DNA of 64,000 bases from Cymodocea nodosa (lineage: Eukaryota > Streptophyta > Magnoliopsida > Alismatales > Cymodoceaceae). The notes below the pieces were generated by a model. The model ran no database searches. It was not told the DNA's origin and saw only the letters and a program-made list of their open reading frames with translations. Position numbers and translations under genes: made by a program. Location of the stretch: positions 9,307,501 to 9,371,500 of the forward strand of contig CM072339.1 of NCBI GenBank assembly GCA_036874045.1, written 5' to 3'. This document shows, in pieces, positions 11,751-24,134 of the stretch. The first letter of the stretch is position 1. Each line of letters begins with the position of its first letter.

Positions 11751-12880
11751 TATATTAATCTGTTTTTGACATTGTTAATCCTCTCCCTACAAAAATACTT
11801 CAAATATATTCAATCAAAATACAAAATATACTTGTAGTGACAATAAATGTTAAGTATAACTATACTTTTAAATTTTCTTTTCAGATACTTCCGTTATTCT
11901 GACATCATCAAAAATGATTTCCAGAATCAATTCCTATTGTATATGAATCAAAACACAACTGTGAACTCAATATGATTAATTCAAGGAGAATAAAAGAATG
12001 TATCTCAATTAAACATTTTCAAAAGTACTAATGTTGATTCAATAAATCAGTAGTAATATTTGTAGAAACTAAATGTGGTTCAAAGATATCTGTAATTAAT
12101 GAAACAATTGTTCTTGTACTATAAACTAAAGCGCAGATTTTTTTTTTTTTTTCAAAATAGTAAATATTCATAATTTTCTTTAAAAGTTAGTTTGAAAAGC
12201 TTGAATCATACAAGAGCTTTCTAATGTACTCATGTAATGAGCTTTCAGTCAACAATCCCAGATCTGATTAGGACCTTAGGTTGCCAGATTTAAAGAATCC
12301 TTTTTTAGGACAACAATCCTTACATACCTATATGCTCAAGTACAAAAGGCTCATGATCAAACTATTCAATAAACTCTCAAAGATTTTCACTTTGTAAGCA
12401 TTTTTCATTTTAAGCACAGTAAATATGTATTCCATTAATACAGATGCAATAAAACACAAATCTCATATAATTTTTACTTCTATGATTGTACTGAGAATAT
12501 GAATCATTTTCAATAGGCTTATACTTTTGATTAGTAGTTTTAGATGAGTTACGTATAACTTGTTCTATAAGTTTAATCAATTAAGTCAAATTTATGCATG
12601 ATCATATGCATTTTCCTTGATTTGAAGAAAGCATTTAATCAAAATTTCAGAATGTTAGAAGTATTTAATGCTTTTCATTTACACTTCCACTTAAAATCGT
12701 AAAAACCCTTCAAATTGATAAACTACTTAAAATCAATAAGATACTACTATGATTTTACAATAAATACATAGTATCTTAAGCAGTAGTTTAGATATTACTT
12801 TAGATATTTATGATAAGTATATAATATCTATGAGGTGAACAACATCATCAATAAAATTTATCTTTTTATGTGGAGTTTAA
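11751..12880 (-). repeat. IR block of copia element 1
   Basis: Non-coding block between the RNase H stop and ORF3. It contains CAACAATCCCAGATCTGAT near 12250 and a polypurine-like stretch at 11778-11790. The same block occurs in copia element 2 (about 18000-19080). It also occurs in the gypsy 3' regions (41647-42290, 45218-45940, 47781-49078). It has no coding potential. Confidence 0.75.
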
Positions 12881-12885
12881 GCATT

Positions 12886-14025
12886 TTACACATCACACAA
12901 CCTACAAATACCTAAATTTAATCTAATGTTGCAGAATGTATTTTCGTCTAGAGGTTTTGTAAATATATCAGCTAATTGATTTTTACTAGACACAAATTCT
13001 AATTTAATTTTTCCTTTAATTACGTTATCTCTTAGAAAATGATGTCTAACCTCTATATGCTTTGCTCTAGAATGTAATACAGGATTTTTGGAAAGATTTA
13101 TTGCAGAACTACTATCACAATAAATCTCAGTTGTATCATAAGATAATCCAAAATCTTCTAGGGTTTGTCTTATCCATAGAATCTGAGTGCAACACAATGC
13201 AGCAGCAACATATTCAGCTTCTGAAGTAGAAACTGCTACACAGTTTTGCTTTTTACTAAACCATGACACCAAATTATTTCCCAATAATTGACATGTGCCA
13301 CTGGTACTCTTTCTATCAGATTTAGATCCTACATAATCAGCATCAGTATATCCTATAAGATCTATTGAACTATCCTTAGAATAATACAATCCAAAATTTT
13401 TAGTTCCTTGTATATATCTAAATATTCTTTTAACTGCAGTTAACTGTGATTCTTTAGGATAAGATTGAAATCTAGCACAAACACACATAGCAAACTTAAT
13501 ATCAGGTCTACTAGCAGTCAAATAAAGTAAAGAACCAATCATACTTCTATATTTTCTTTGATCTATGGATTTTCCTATGTCATCAATATCTAACTTTAAA
13601 GAAGTACTCATAGGAGTTCCACAAATCCTTGTATCACTAAAATTAAATTTCTTAAGCATTTCATCTACATATTTTTCCTGATTTAAAAATATACCTTTAT
13701 CCATTTGCTTAATTTGAAGTCCTAGAAAATATGAAAATTCTCCTATCATACACATTTCAAACTGATTAGTCATCTCTTCAAAGAATATTTTTATCAACTT
13801 ATCAGAGGTTGCTCCAAAGATTATATCATCCACGTATATTTGAACAACAATCTGATCTTTACCATCTATCTTAATAAATAGAGTATGATCCACTTTTCCC
13901 ATGATATAACATTTTTCTATTAAAAAGTAGATAATCTTTCATATCATGATCTAGGTGCTTGCTTCAAACCATATAAGGCTTTCTTCAATTTATACACAAA
14001 GTCAGGTTGTTTTACATAGACTTAT
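12886..14025 (-). pseudogene. Copia pol, RT thumb and RNase H (element 1)
   Basis: The C-terminal portion of a Ty1/copia polyprotein. The open part (12886-13902, 338 codons) contains the RT catalytic motif VQIYVDDIIFG, then FLGLQIKQ and SLLYLTASRPDI. RNase H follows, with YTDADYVGS, STSEAEY, YCDSSSA and the tail KNQLADIFTKPLD. Upstream it is interrupted by stops near 13905-13960. A small deletion then follows, and the sequence ends near 14025 where unrelated bases and a truncated LTR follow. N-terminal RT, integrase, protease and gag of this copy are absent. The sequence places it with SIRE/Maximus-type elements. Confidence 0.9.
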
Positions 14026-14059
14026 GTGCTTATCATGCATTATTACAAAAACATAAAGT

Positions 14060-14687
14060 TTGTAAACTAGAAAATAAGCTAACTTAAGTTTTATTACGCT
14101 AACCTAACGCGTAGCCTTAGTGTTCAATATAGCAACTCAACGCGTTTAGTTATGTTAACTTAACGAGTTAAAAATGTGCACCTCATGTGATGCAATATAA
14201 CATTTGTAACTTTTAATTCACCACGTGTATAACACTAACTTAACGAGTTTGTCTCTTCTTTTAATCACTAACTTAACGAGTTTGTCTCTTCTTTTAATCA
14301 CTAACTTAACGAGTTTTCACATAACCTATTTTAACCTTTAAGCCTCTAACTTAACGAGTTCTCACATGATCTCTATACAAATAACACTCTAACTTAACGA
14401 GTTGTCTAAACGTGCACTGTTCATGATATAGAAAATATAACTTTAAAACATATCATGCTTTCCAATAAAAACACACACGTTAACATTTAGTTAAATGAGA
14501 AATTAATGCAATGAAACGACTAGTTATTAATTTAGTATAATTTCAGATCCAATATAGACAAGTATTTATATTAGAAAACTTTTTCTGTATTAATTGATGA
14601 TTTTTAATTTCTTTTCACAATCAATAGTAATTAAGTAAATATGATTACTTTCATTCAGCACACATCATCAAAACAAAATACTCAACA
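14060..14687 (-). mobile_element. Truncated 3' LTR of copia element 2
   Basis: The first 0.63 kb (minus strand) of the copia LTR, starting TGTTGAGTATTTTG at 14687. It retains the TAACTTAACGAGTT repeats, then breaks off near 14060 into truncated RT sequence of element 1. The rest of the LTR is missing. The break joins two element copies in the same orientation. Confidence 0.85.
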
Positions 14688-14703
14688 ATCTCCCCCTTTT
14701 TGA
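14688..14703 (-). promoter_or_regulatory. Polypurine tract, copia element 2
   Basis: On the minus strand AAAAAGGGGGAGATTG directly precedes the LTR start. A second tract, ACAAAAAGGGGGAGAAAT, lies at about 15031-15047, as in element 1. The remaining bases up to ORF3 at 15219 are AT-rich 3' untranslated sequence. Confidence 0.85.
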
Positions 14704-15218
14704 TGATGACAAAACCATATTAAATCAATTATGAAATATATTTAACTCAACAAAGCACCTTCATTGGGTTAACTTTTAATTCAACAAACAAGTTTGTTGA
14801 CTTAAGTTTACTTAAACTTATTTCTATTGTTTGTGTCAAATTCACCTCTCAAAGATAAAACTTTTAGATGTCAATAGTTACATAAGTATCTTTCAGATTT
14901 TAATAACCATATAATTATCTTTCAGCTTACATTATCATCTGTCATAACCACTTAAATATTATCTCCCTTTATAATATATGCAATTAAAATCATAGTCATC
15001 TTCTACATTTGAATTTTTAACATGTAACATTTCTCCCCCTTTTTGTCATTAATCAAAAAGATGATTACATAGTATATAAACCAAGAGATATATTTACAAC
15101 TAAACTTTCTGTAAACATAAATAAGAATTGAACCAATTACAAAAAAATGTATTGTTCAATGAATCAAACAATAAATACAAACATTACATTTTGTATTTAG
15201 ATATAAGCAAACAAACAT

Positions 15219-17531
15219 TTATCTATCCCTCCTAAGTATATTACTTATTTCATTACATATTTTATCTCCTAGATGCCTAATATCATTTCTGATGTCGTTA
15301 AGTACATCATCTAGGTTAGGAGGTAGTTGGGGTTGCTGTTCTGCTTGAATTGAATAACTTGGCTGTTGTGGTTGTATATGTTCTATACAGTTAGGTTGTT
15401 GTTGTTGTCGTTGAGGTTGATGCATGGCCTAAAATTTTTGCAAATCTTTGACACTAAAAGCTCTCATGCCTTTAGTTTCAGAGGGTCAGTCGGATAAATT
15501 CAATTGGCTTACAAGGAGTCTACATACAGTATCACCAAAAAATAACTTTGAACTCATATGCTGTAGTTGATAAATGAAAACATCAAACCAATTGATTTGA
15601 ATTCTATTCAGTAGACCATAAGTTGCATATAAACAGCTTTTGCTGACTTCCATATTGTGTCCGACTTTCTGAAATAAATTGGCATACAATATATTTGCAA
15701 TAAACCTTGCCTCTGCATTCAGATTTTCCATTAATCTCATTTCAGTATATACATCTGGAATTTTTGATAGCGAGTGAATGTTCCATTCTAGTTGTCTAAT
15801 CATGTCAAATCTGTTAGTTAGAACAACACCTTCATTCTTCAATCCCAAAACTTCAAAAATTAATTTAGGAGACAATGTAAATTCCTATTGATTTATTTGA
15901 GTTTTCAGTATATTATCATTCTTGACCAGATTGCTATAGAAGGCTGCAATAAGCTCTTTATATTATTTCCATTTTGTTCCAACTGGCAAGAATTGAATGA
16001 GGCCTTGAAACTCAAATAGATCTCTTATTTCCATCAAATTTTTGAATTTTATTGGTCGAGCATGTAAAATCTGACATGTAATCAGATTATTGTATTTCTA
16101 CATTGCTTCCTCATATCTAAAATGAATTGAATTTCCTTGAATTTGTAATACTTTACACAAAGAAGGTGATACTTGAAGCCTTGATTCAGAGTTTAATTCA
16201 TCTTTAGGAACCTCTTCTTCAAAATGAATGTCATGTTATTCCTTTGAAAAATTATTTTCTTGAAGCTGCGTATGTAAGCTTGAGTCTTCAGCTTCAACAG
16301 TATAAGGAACATCTTCATTATGCTCTACATTCATTTGTTTAGTTTCTATAGAAAGTTCAGAGTTCAATTTTTCCACAAATTCTATAGCTGGTGTATCTGT
16401 CTGTAATTGTTCATTTTGCTCAATAGATATTTCCATTGATACATGCTGTGAATTCTCAGACTCTACTTCTATAGATTTTGAAGAAAGCTGGTTGACATTT
16501 AGCTCTTCTGGAGTCTTAACTTTTTCAATATCTGCTATTCCAAACAATTCAGCCTTTGAACTAGTTACTACCTAAACATTGTCAATTATATCTGTAATAA
16601 CTTGTCCTATGTCAGTTTCCTGATGCTCTAATTTTTCAATTTATACATCATCAGGACTTGAACTAATAGAAAAACTTGAGCTCATATTTGACTTGGATTT
16701 CTTCTCAAGTTTTCTAGCAAGAGAAAATAAAGTCTCATTATCTTCATCAGTTTCAGTATGCTCAAAACTGATAAGTTTATCAGATGTACTAAAAGGTACA
16801 ATGTCTAGACATACATTGTCCTTTGGAAATAAATGCTCATTTGATTTTTCTTTTCCAACACACTTTGTTTCCTTAGACATAATTTTTCTGATTTTTCTTC
16901 TTCTATAACACTTTTGTTTCTCCTCTTCAAGTATTGCTATTTTCTTTTGAAATTACTCCATAAAAGTTTTCTGGTTTAATTCTTCTAAGGCACTTTCTAT
17001 TGCAACTGACTTTCGAAGACCTTCAACTTTTCTTTGATCCACAGCAATATTTGATTATTTTTCTTTTGAATACAAAGGAGTAGGAATAGCAGATTCATGT
17101 TCTTCCTCAAATGCATGTAATCGTGTACCACTTAGAGGGGTTTGAGGAATTCTAGTTGATGTACCTACACCTTTTTCCATATATTTTGCATATTGTTCCA
17201 GAAATGCAATTTCAGCACACTTCATTCTATATTCTCTATCATATTTACTTTGAATCCCCATGTACTTAATACTGGTATCTATATTTTGAAGTTCTTATCT
17301 AACTTCATCTAGTATTTCTTCAGAAAAGAAGTATTCAGGGTAAATTTTTGCTAACCTTTTGTCCACTTGAAGTATTTTCTTAAACCAAGCTCGTGGAACT
17401 TCATAGGTATCTATTTCTTTTCCTTTTCCATCTCCTCTGCTTTTGCCTTTTCCTCTACCATGACCTTTGTAGAACTTTGAGACCATCGTCGTAGGATGTA
17501 ACAGGAACAAGCGAGAAAGATTTTCAAACAA
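15219..17531 (-). pseudogene. ORF3 of copia element 2 (plant transposon protein-like)
   Basis: Second copy of the copia extra ORF, about 770 codons if read through. Stops and frame changes leave open pieces at 17295-17531, 17055-17261, 16641-16880, 16236-16547, 15486-15875 and 15219-15425. The N-terminus has KGHGRGKGKSRGDGKGKE. The central acidic part is followed by VLGLKNEGVVLTNRFDMIR, NRIQINWFDVF and a glutamine-rich stretch. It is collinear with the element 1 copy and clearly related to the gypsy ORF3s. Different stops in the two copia copies show that they decayed independently. Confidence 0.75.
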
Positions 17532-17999
17532 AGGTTTACGAATAACCTAAGTGCCCGTATAATAAGTGTTTAAATAGGGTTTTAGGCGAATAACACAACG
17601 TGTATAGAAGTCGAGTTTGGATTTTAAATGAATATTGAATAAAGTTTATTCAATCAAGGTACCCAAAATATTCAAGTATAACTCGTTGAGTTAACTAACC
17701 TAACAAGTAAAACGTTGTCTAAAGGTAGTTTTACACGTTACCTTACATAACATAACGTTCAGTTAGTACACTTTACTAAAACTAAGTTTCGGATGTTTTC
17801 AACTGAAGCCTTCCGAAGACAACACACATGCTACAATTAACATATATAAAACATTATCTTTAGATCATTGTAAACTATTCTCATATTCCTTTTATGAATC
17901 TAAAATAGTTTGTTTGTCTTTTAAATTATTTCATCAAGATCTTAAGAGGATTAAACTCAGATTAACCAAGATTTGTATTTTGAATTATATTAATCTGTT
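17532..17999 (-). promoter_or_regulatory. ORF3 leader, copia element 2
   Basis: Non-coding leader upstream of ORF3, collinear with 11288-11750. A TATA-like CCCTATTTAAACAC occurs on the minus strand near 17570. It also carries an AACTCGTTGAGTTAAC segment near 17690. Regulatory function is inferred only from position and conservation. Confidence 0.3.
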
Positions 18000-19081
18000 T
18001 TGGACATTGTTATTCCTCCCCCTACAAATATACTTCAAATATATTTAATAACATACAAAATATATTTGTATAAAATATATGTTAATTATAACTATACTTT
18101 AAATTTTCTTTCCAGACGATTTCTATCATCCTTAATTCATCATAAATGATTTCAAGAATCAACTTCATTCATATATGAATCAAAACATGACTTTAAACTC
18201 AATATAATTAACACAATAAGAATAAAGGAATGTATCTCAAATAAACATAATCAAAAGTACTAATGCTGATTCAATAAATCAGTAGTCATATTTGTAGAAA
18301 CTATATTCGATTTAAAGATATCTATAATTAATGAAACAACTTTTTCTTTACAAAACAATAAATATTGATAATTTTCTTTAAAAGTTAGTTTGAAAAGCTG
18401 GAATCACACAAGAGCTTTCTAATGTACCCGTGTAATGAGCTTTCAATCAACAATCCCAGATCTGATTAGGACCTTAGGTTGCTAGATTTAAAGAATCCTT
18501 TTTTAGGACAACAATCCTTACATACCTATCTACTCAAGTACAAAAGGCTCGTGATCAAACTGATCAATAAACTCTCAAAGATTTTTACTTTGTAAGCACT
18601 TTTCATTTTAAGCACAGTATATATGTATTCCATTAATATAGATGTAATAAAACATAAATCTCATACAATTTTTACTTCTATGATTTTACTGAAAATATGA
18701 ATCAGTTTTAATAAGCTCATACTTTTGATTAAAAGTTTAAGATGATTTACATATAAATTATTCTACAAGTTTAATCAATCAAGTCAAATTCATGCATGAT
18801 CATATGTACTATCATTGATCCAAAGAAAATCACTTAATCAAAATTTCAGGATTTCAAAAGTATTTAATGTTTTTCATTTACACTTCCACTTAAAATTTTG
18901 AAAACCATTAAAATTGATAAACTACGGAAAATCAATAAGATATTACTATGATTTTACAATAAATACATAATATCTTATGCAGTAGTTTAGATATTACTTA
19001 GATATTTATGATAAGTATATAATATCTATGAGGTGAACAACATCATCAACAAAATTTATCTTTTTGTGGAGTTTAAGCATT
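18000..19081 (-). repeat. IR block of copia element 2
   Basis: Collinear with 11751-12880, including CAACAATCCCAGATCTGAT near 18450 and a polypurine-like AGGGGGAGGAATAAC (minus strand) at about 18012-18025. It lies between the pol stop and ORF3, so this block belonged to the family before the two copies separated. Confidence 0.75.
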
Positions 19082-21070
19082 TTACACATCACATAGCCTA
19101 CAAATACTCAAATTTAATCTTATGTTGCAGAATCTATTTTCAACTAATTAATTTTTACTAAACACAAATTCTAATTTAATTTTTCCTTTAATTATGTTAT
19201 CTCTTAGAAAATGATGTCTAACCTCTATATCTTTGCTCTAGAATGCAATACAGGATTTTTGGAAAGATTTATTGCAGAATTACTATCATAATAAATCTCA
19301 GTTGTATCATAAGATAATCCAAAATCTTCTAAAGTTTGCCTTATCCATAGAATCTGAGTGCAACACAATGCAGCAGCAACATATTCAGCTTCAATGGTTG
19401 ATAGTGCTACATAGTTTGCTTTTTACTAAACCATGACACCAAATTATTTTCCAATAATTGACATGTGCCACTAGTACTCTTTCTATCAGATTTAGATCCT
19501 ACATAATCAGCATCAGTATATCTTATAAGATCTATTGAACTATCCTTAGAATAATACAGTCCGAAATTTTTAGTTCCTTGTATATATCTAAATATTCTTT
19601 TAACAGCAATTGAGTGTGATTCTTTAGGATTATATTGAAATCTAGCACAAGCACACACAGCAAACATAATATCAAGTCTACTAGCTGTCAAATAAAGTAA
19701 AGAACCAATCATACTTCTGTATTTTCTTTGATCTATTTATTTTCCTATGTCATCAATATCTAACTTTGAAGAAGTACTCATAGAAGTTCCTCAAATCCTT
19801 GTATCACTAAAATTAAATTTCTTAAGCATTTCATCTACATATTTTTCCTGATTTAAAAATATACCTTTATCCATTTGCTTAATTTGAAGTCCTAGAAAAT
19901 ATGAAAGTTCTCCTATCACACTCATTTCAAACAAACTAGCCATCTCTTCAGAAAATATTTTTATTAGTTTATCAGAAGTTGCTACACAGTTTTGATTTTT
20001 ACTAAACCATGACACCAAATTATTTCCCAATAATTGACATGTGCCACTAGTACTCTTTCTATTAGATTTAGATCCTGCATAATCAGCATCAGTATATCTT
20101 ATAAGATCTATTGAACTATCCTTAGAATAATACAGTCTGAAATTTTTAATTCCTTGTATATATCTAAATATTCTTTTAACTGCAATTAAGTGTGATTCTT
20201 TAGGATAAGATTGAAATTTAGCACAAACACACATAGCAAACATAATATCAGGTCTACTAGTAGTCAAATAAAGTAAAGAACCAATCATACTTCTGTATTT
20301 TCTTTAATCTATGGATTTTCCTATGTCATCAATATCTAACTTTAAAGAAGTACTCATAGGAGTTCCTCAAATCCTTGTATCACTAAAATTAAATTTCTTA
20401 AGCATTTCATCTACATATTTTTCCTGATTTAAAAATATACCTTTATCCATTTGCTTAATTTGAAGTCCTAGAAAATATGAAAGTTCTCCTATCATATACA
20501 TTTCAAACTGATTAGTCATCTCTTCAAAGAATATTTTTATCAACTTATCAAAGGTTGCTCCAAAGATTATATCATCCACGTATATTTGAACAACAATCTG
20601 ACATTTATCATCTCTCTTGATAAATAGAGTATGGTCTACTTTTCCCATGATATATCCTTGTTCTATTAAAAAAGTAGATAATCTTTTATTCCACGATCTA
20701 GGTGCTTACTTCAAACCATATAAGGCTTTCTTCAATTTGTACACAAAGTCAAGATTTTTAATATCTTCAAATCCAGGTGGTTGTTTTACATAAACTTCTT
20801 CATTAATTAAACCATTTAGAAATGCACTCTTAACATCCATTTGATATAGTTTAAAATCCATATAACAAGCATAGGCCAATAATATTCTAATACTTTCTAA
20901 CCTAACCATAGGAGCAAATGTTTCATCATAATCTAGTCCTTCTTCCTGTGTATACCCTTGTGCAACTAATCTAGCTTTGTTCCTTATAACTTGACCAGTT
21001 TCATTAGTTTTATTTCTAAAGATCCACTTTGTACCTATTATGGACTAATGTTCTGGTGGAGAGACTAATT
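19082..21070 (-). pseudogene. Copia pol, RT and RNase H with internal duplication (element 2)
   Basis: Reverse transcriptase and RNase H of the SIRE-type polyprotein. The RT begins near 21035 with TKWIFRNK, then LVAQGYTQEEGLDYDETFAP, MDVKSAFLNG and LKKALYGLK. The catalytic VQIYVDDIIFG lies near 20575. Downstream, a thumb-RNase H segment occurs twice, offset by 576 bases. In 19791-20288 an RNase H start ([11 protein letters not shown]) runs directly into RT sequence (TSDKLIKIF). RNase H then appears again at 19082-19712. Several stops and frameshifts make it inactive. Confidence 0.9.
19800..20375 (-). repeat. 576-base in-frame duplication unit in pol
   Basis: The segment reading TTAGTGATACAAGGATTTG on the minus strand occurs at about 19795-19813 and again 576 bases higher. 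Flanking RT and RNase H sequence is repeated at the same offset. 576 is divisible by three, so the duplication kept frame. The junction lies where GTTGCT occurs in both parent positions, suggesting microhomology. Confidence 0.8.
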
Positions 21071-22359
21071 TCCAAACATCATTTCTAATGAATTGATTTA
21101 GTTCTTCTTGCATTGCCACTATACAATTTTCATCAGATAATACTTCTTCTATATTCTTTGGTTCCACCATAGAAACAAACATACACATACTATTTAAATT
21201 TACTAAAGTTCTAGTTTTAACTCCCTCATTTATATTACCAATGACTTGAGTGATGTGATGTGATGAAGAATAATGCTAATTTCTCTGATTTTCCTCAATA
21301 TTCTCATCAACATCGAAAGGTACATCACTTTCATCATTAGTTTGATCATTGAAGTTCATATTTTTGATTTTCTTAGATAAATCTTCGATCTCTCTATTGA
21401 TCTCTAACTCTTTTGGGAAATTGATCATATCATCATTATCAACTTTAGATTGAGATTCTCTAAAAGAATTTTCAGTGAAGCTTACATGGAGGGTCTCTTC
21501 GATAGATCTAGAAGTCTTATTATATACTCTATAGGCTTTACTTCTAGTAGAGTAACCTACAAAAATTCATTCATTTGATTTGGCTTGAAATTTATCTCTT
21601 TTATCCTTAGTTTTAAGAATAAAACACTTGCACCCAAATGATTTCATATAGGAAATTTTTGGAACCCTATCAAACATAATTTCAAAAGGAGTTTTATTAA
21701 CAAGAGGTCTTAAGTGTCTTCTGTTAATAACATAGCAAACTGTATTTACTACTTCAGCCCAAAGATTTTGAGATAAATTATGTTCATTTAACATAGTTCT
21801 GGTCATTTCCTAAAGTGATCTATTCTTTCTCTCAACAACATCATTTTGAGACGGTACTCTTGGAAAAGAAAATCTGTGATCAATTCTATGATCTATACAG
21901 TAATTATTTATTTGATCATTATCAAATTCAGTACCATGATCATTCCTAAGTTTTTGAATAGAGACACTTTCTTCATTTTGAACAAGATTGCAAAACATTT
22001 TAAACTTTTCAAAAACTTCTGTCTCAGATGCTAGAAAGTATACCCAAGTGTATCTAGAGAAGTCATCTACTAAAACAAATACATACTATTCACCACCAAG
22101 ACTCATGATTCTTGTTGGTCCAAATAGATCCATATGTATAAGTTCTAAGACTCTCTTGCTTGATATATCAATTTTGAATTTAAAAGAGTTTTTATGAAGT
22201 TTACCTAACTCACATGCATCACACATAAAATCCTTTGAGTATTTAATCTTTGGTAAACCTCTCACTAAATGTTTTCTAGATAATTTACGCAATAATTTCA
22301 TATTTATATGCTTGATCCTTCTATGCCACAGATATGCATCACTAGTTTCAGCTAGTAAA
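21071..22359 (-). pseudogene. Copia pol, integrase (element 2)
   Basis: Integrase region of the copia polyprotein. After the interrupting solo LTR, the pre-integrase motif LWHRRIKHIN appears, then CDACELGKLHK of the zinc-binding region. The catalytic core follows: IHMDLFGP (first Asp), RNDHGTEFDN (second Asp) and VVERKN (Glu). A C-terminal region has MLNEHNLSQNLWAE, NKTPFEI and SFGCKCFILKTKDKRDKF. Stop codons interrupt at about 22085, 21808 and 21566, so the protein is dead. The stretch 21071-21560 is the divergent linker between integrase and RT. Confidence 0.9.
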
Positions 22360-23732
22360 TGTTAAGATCGATAGGCTCACTAGAGGGTAAATGGTAAAGG
22401 TGTGTACTTTTCAATTCTTTTAAGTTAGAATTTATTTATTCTACAAAATAGTGAGATGAGATGAATTGAATGTAAGCAAAGCAGTAAGAAGAAATTAACA
22501 CACACCAATTTCTAGGTAGTTCACCAACTTGGCTAGTCCACCCCCAAGATACACTTAGGTTTCACTAAGTATTCAGATACTTACAACACTTGCTTTCAGG
22601 TTGAAGCAAGAACCAACACTTAGAGCTTTCAAGTATTAGCTAAATAACCAACCTTTCTTTCTCGAGCTTTCAAGTTGAAGCTCTCAACCAACAATGAGTT
22701 TTCAGGTTGAAACTCATGAACCAATAGCTTTGAATTTTTCTATCAAAGTTTTGGCACATGGAGCTTTTCTACAGTGAATCCTCAATAGTATACTTGACTG
22801 TTTGTAGAGTTGAGAGTGTATCTAGAATTATGTTTAGCTCACTGTATATTGTATGATCGTTATCTCTATTTGATCTTCTCTTAAACTTCTCATATTTATA
22901 CCGAAAGGTATAATGATCACATTTTTCTTCCAACAGATGTATTTTGTTGTACTTGCTAAATAATCAGACCTAAATATGGTAAGCTACCATTCTGTCTGAT
23001 GTTCAATAAGTAACATTCTGATTTCCTTTGATTTTTGGATGGTTATATGAATAACTCACCGAAGAGCGTCTATAACTTACCGAACCTTCACTTATATCCT
23101 ATTGTCTATGTCATGTAAGGATTTTAAGTTGCTCACGTGAGATGTCAAGTGATCGAAGACTTATAGTTTTAACTTACCGAAAAGCTCTTGACTTCTGGAT
23201 AGTTAAATACAGTAACTCTCTAATTTTTCTTTAAGCTTCCGACTGCTGTCTCTTTAATTTTGCACGTGTGTAATAGGATAATTGAAGTTCCAGATGGTTA
23301 TACTTGTAACTCACCGAAATCCTTCAAATTTCGGATAGTTATCTTTCTAACTCTTCAAAAGGTCTTTTAAGCTTCTGGTCTGGATTTCTGCACATAATTA
23401 ATTGAATGACTTAAGTTTCGGATAGTTAGCCTTTCTAACTTTCTGATCATTCAACAAACTGTCTTTCACAACTCTCCGATGGCTTTATGATTTCAGATAG
23501 TTATTCTTCTAACTATCTGACAATGTTGTTGTTGCTTTAAATTAATTCTTCGAATACTTAAGTCTGTAACTCACCGATTAGCTTTCTTCCGGATACATAA
23601 GTCTGGAACTGTCCAATTTTCTATAGCTTTATAGCAGCACATTCTGGGATTAACTACAACTTGTTTGTGAAATACAATATGTTTCCTCACATAGGTTTTG
23701 CATTATCAAAATACTCGAGTTCTAACAGTAAA
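22355..23732 (-). mobile_element. Solo LTR with 5-bp target duplication in pol
   Basis: A complete LTR of 1368 bases (22360-23727) with TG...CA ends, starting TGTTAGAACTCGAG and ending GATCTTAACA on the minus strand. It is flanked by a perfect 5-base duplication, GTAAA on the plus strand at 22355-22359 and 23728-23732. Removing the LTR and one copy of the duplication restores the reading frame across the pre-integrase region. No internal domain remains, so it is a solo LTR. It contains many short inverted AGTTA/TAACT-type elements and CACGTG near 23132 and 23262. Confidence 0.93.
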
Positions 23733-24134
23733 CATGAATTTAAATCAACTGCACCAGAATGTAAAGATAAAATACATACAGAACCTTTTCTTTTAGCAAT
23801 AAACTTAAGTTCACCTATACTTTTATCAATAATTTTGCATACATTATCTTCAAATAATACATAATATCCATTATCAATTAGTTTTATAACACTCAACAGA
23901 TTAAATCCTAGGTTTTCTACATATAGTACATTTGAAATAACACAAGTAGGAGTTATTTGAACATTTCCCATACCTACGATTTTATCCTTGCTTTTGTTTC
24001 CAAATATAACATTTACTTTCTTGGTATTTGTAAAATTTTTCAGTAGACTTTTCTATCCGATCATGTGACTTGATGCTCCACTATCCAAGATCCATTTTGA
24101 TGTTGTTTCCTCCAAAACAAATCAAGAAAATCTG
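23733..24134 (-). pseudogene. Copia pol, protease and pre-integrase (element 2)
   Basis: Aspartic protease and start of the pre-integrase region. The protease active-site motif DSGASSHM is readable on the minus strand near 24065-24090, preceded by WIL and followed by a stop. The following stretch, open from 23971, includes VLYVENLGFNLLSV and DNGYYVLFEDN, typical of copia protease tails. It is cut at its C-terminal side by the solo LTR. Without that insertion it would run on into the integrase. Confidence 0.85.
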
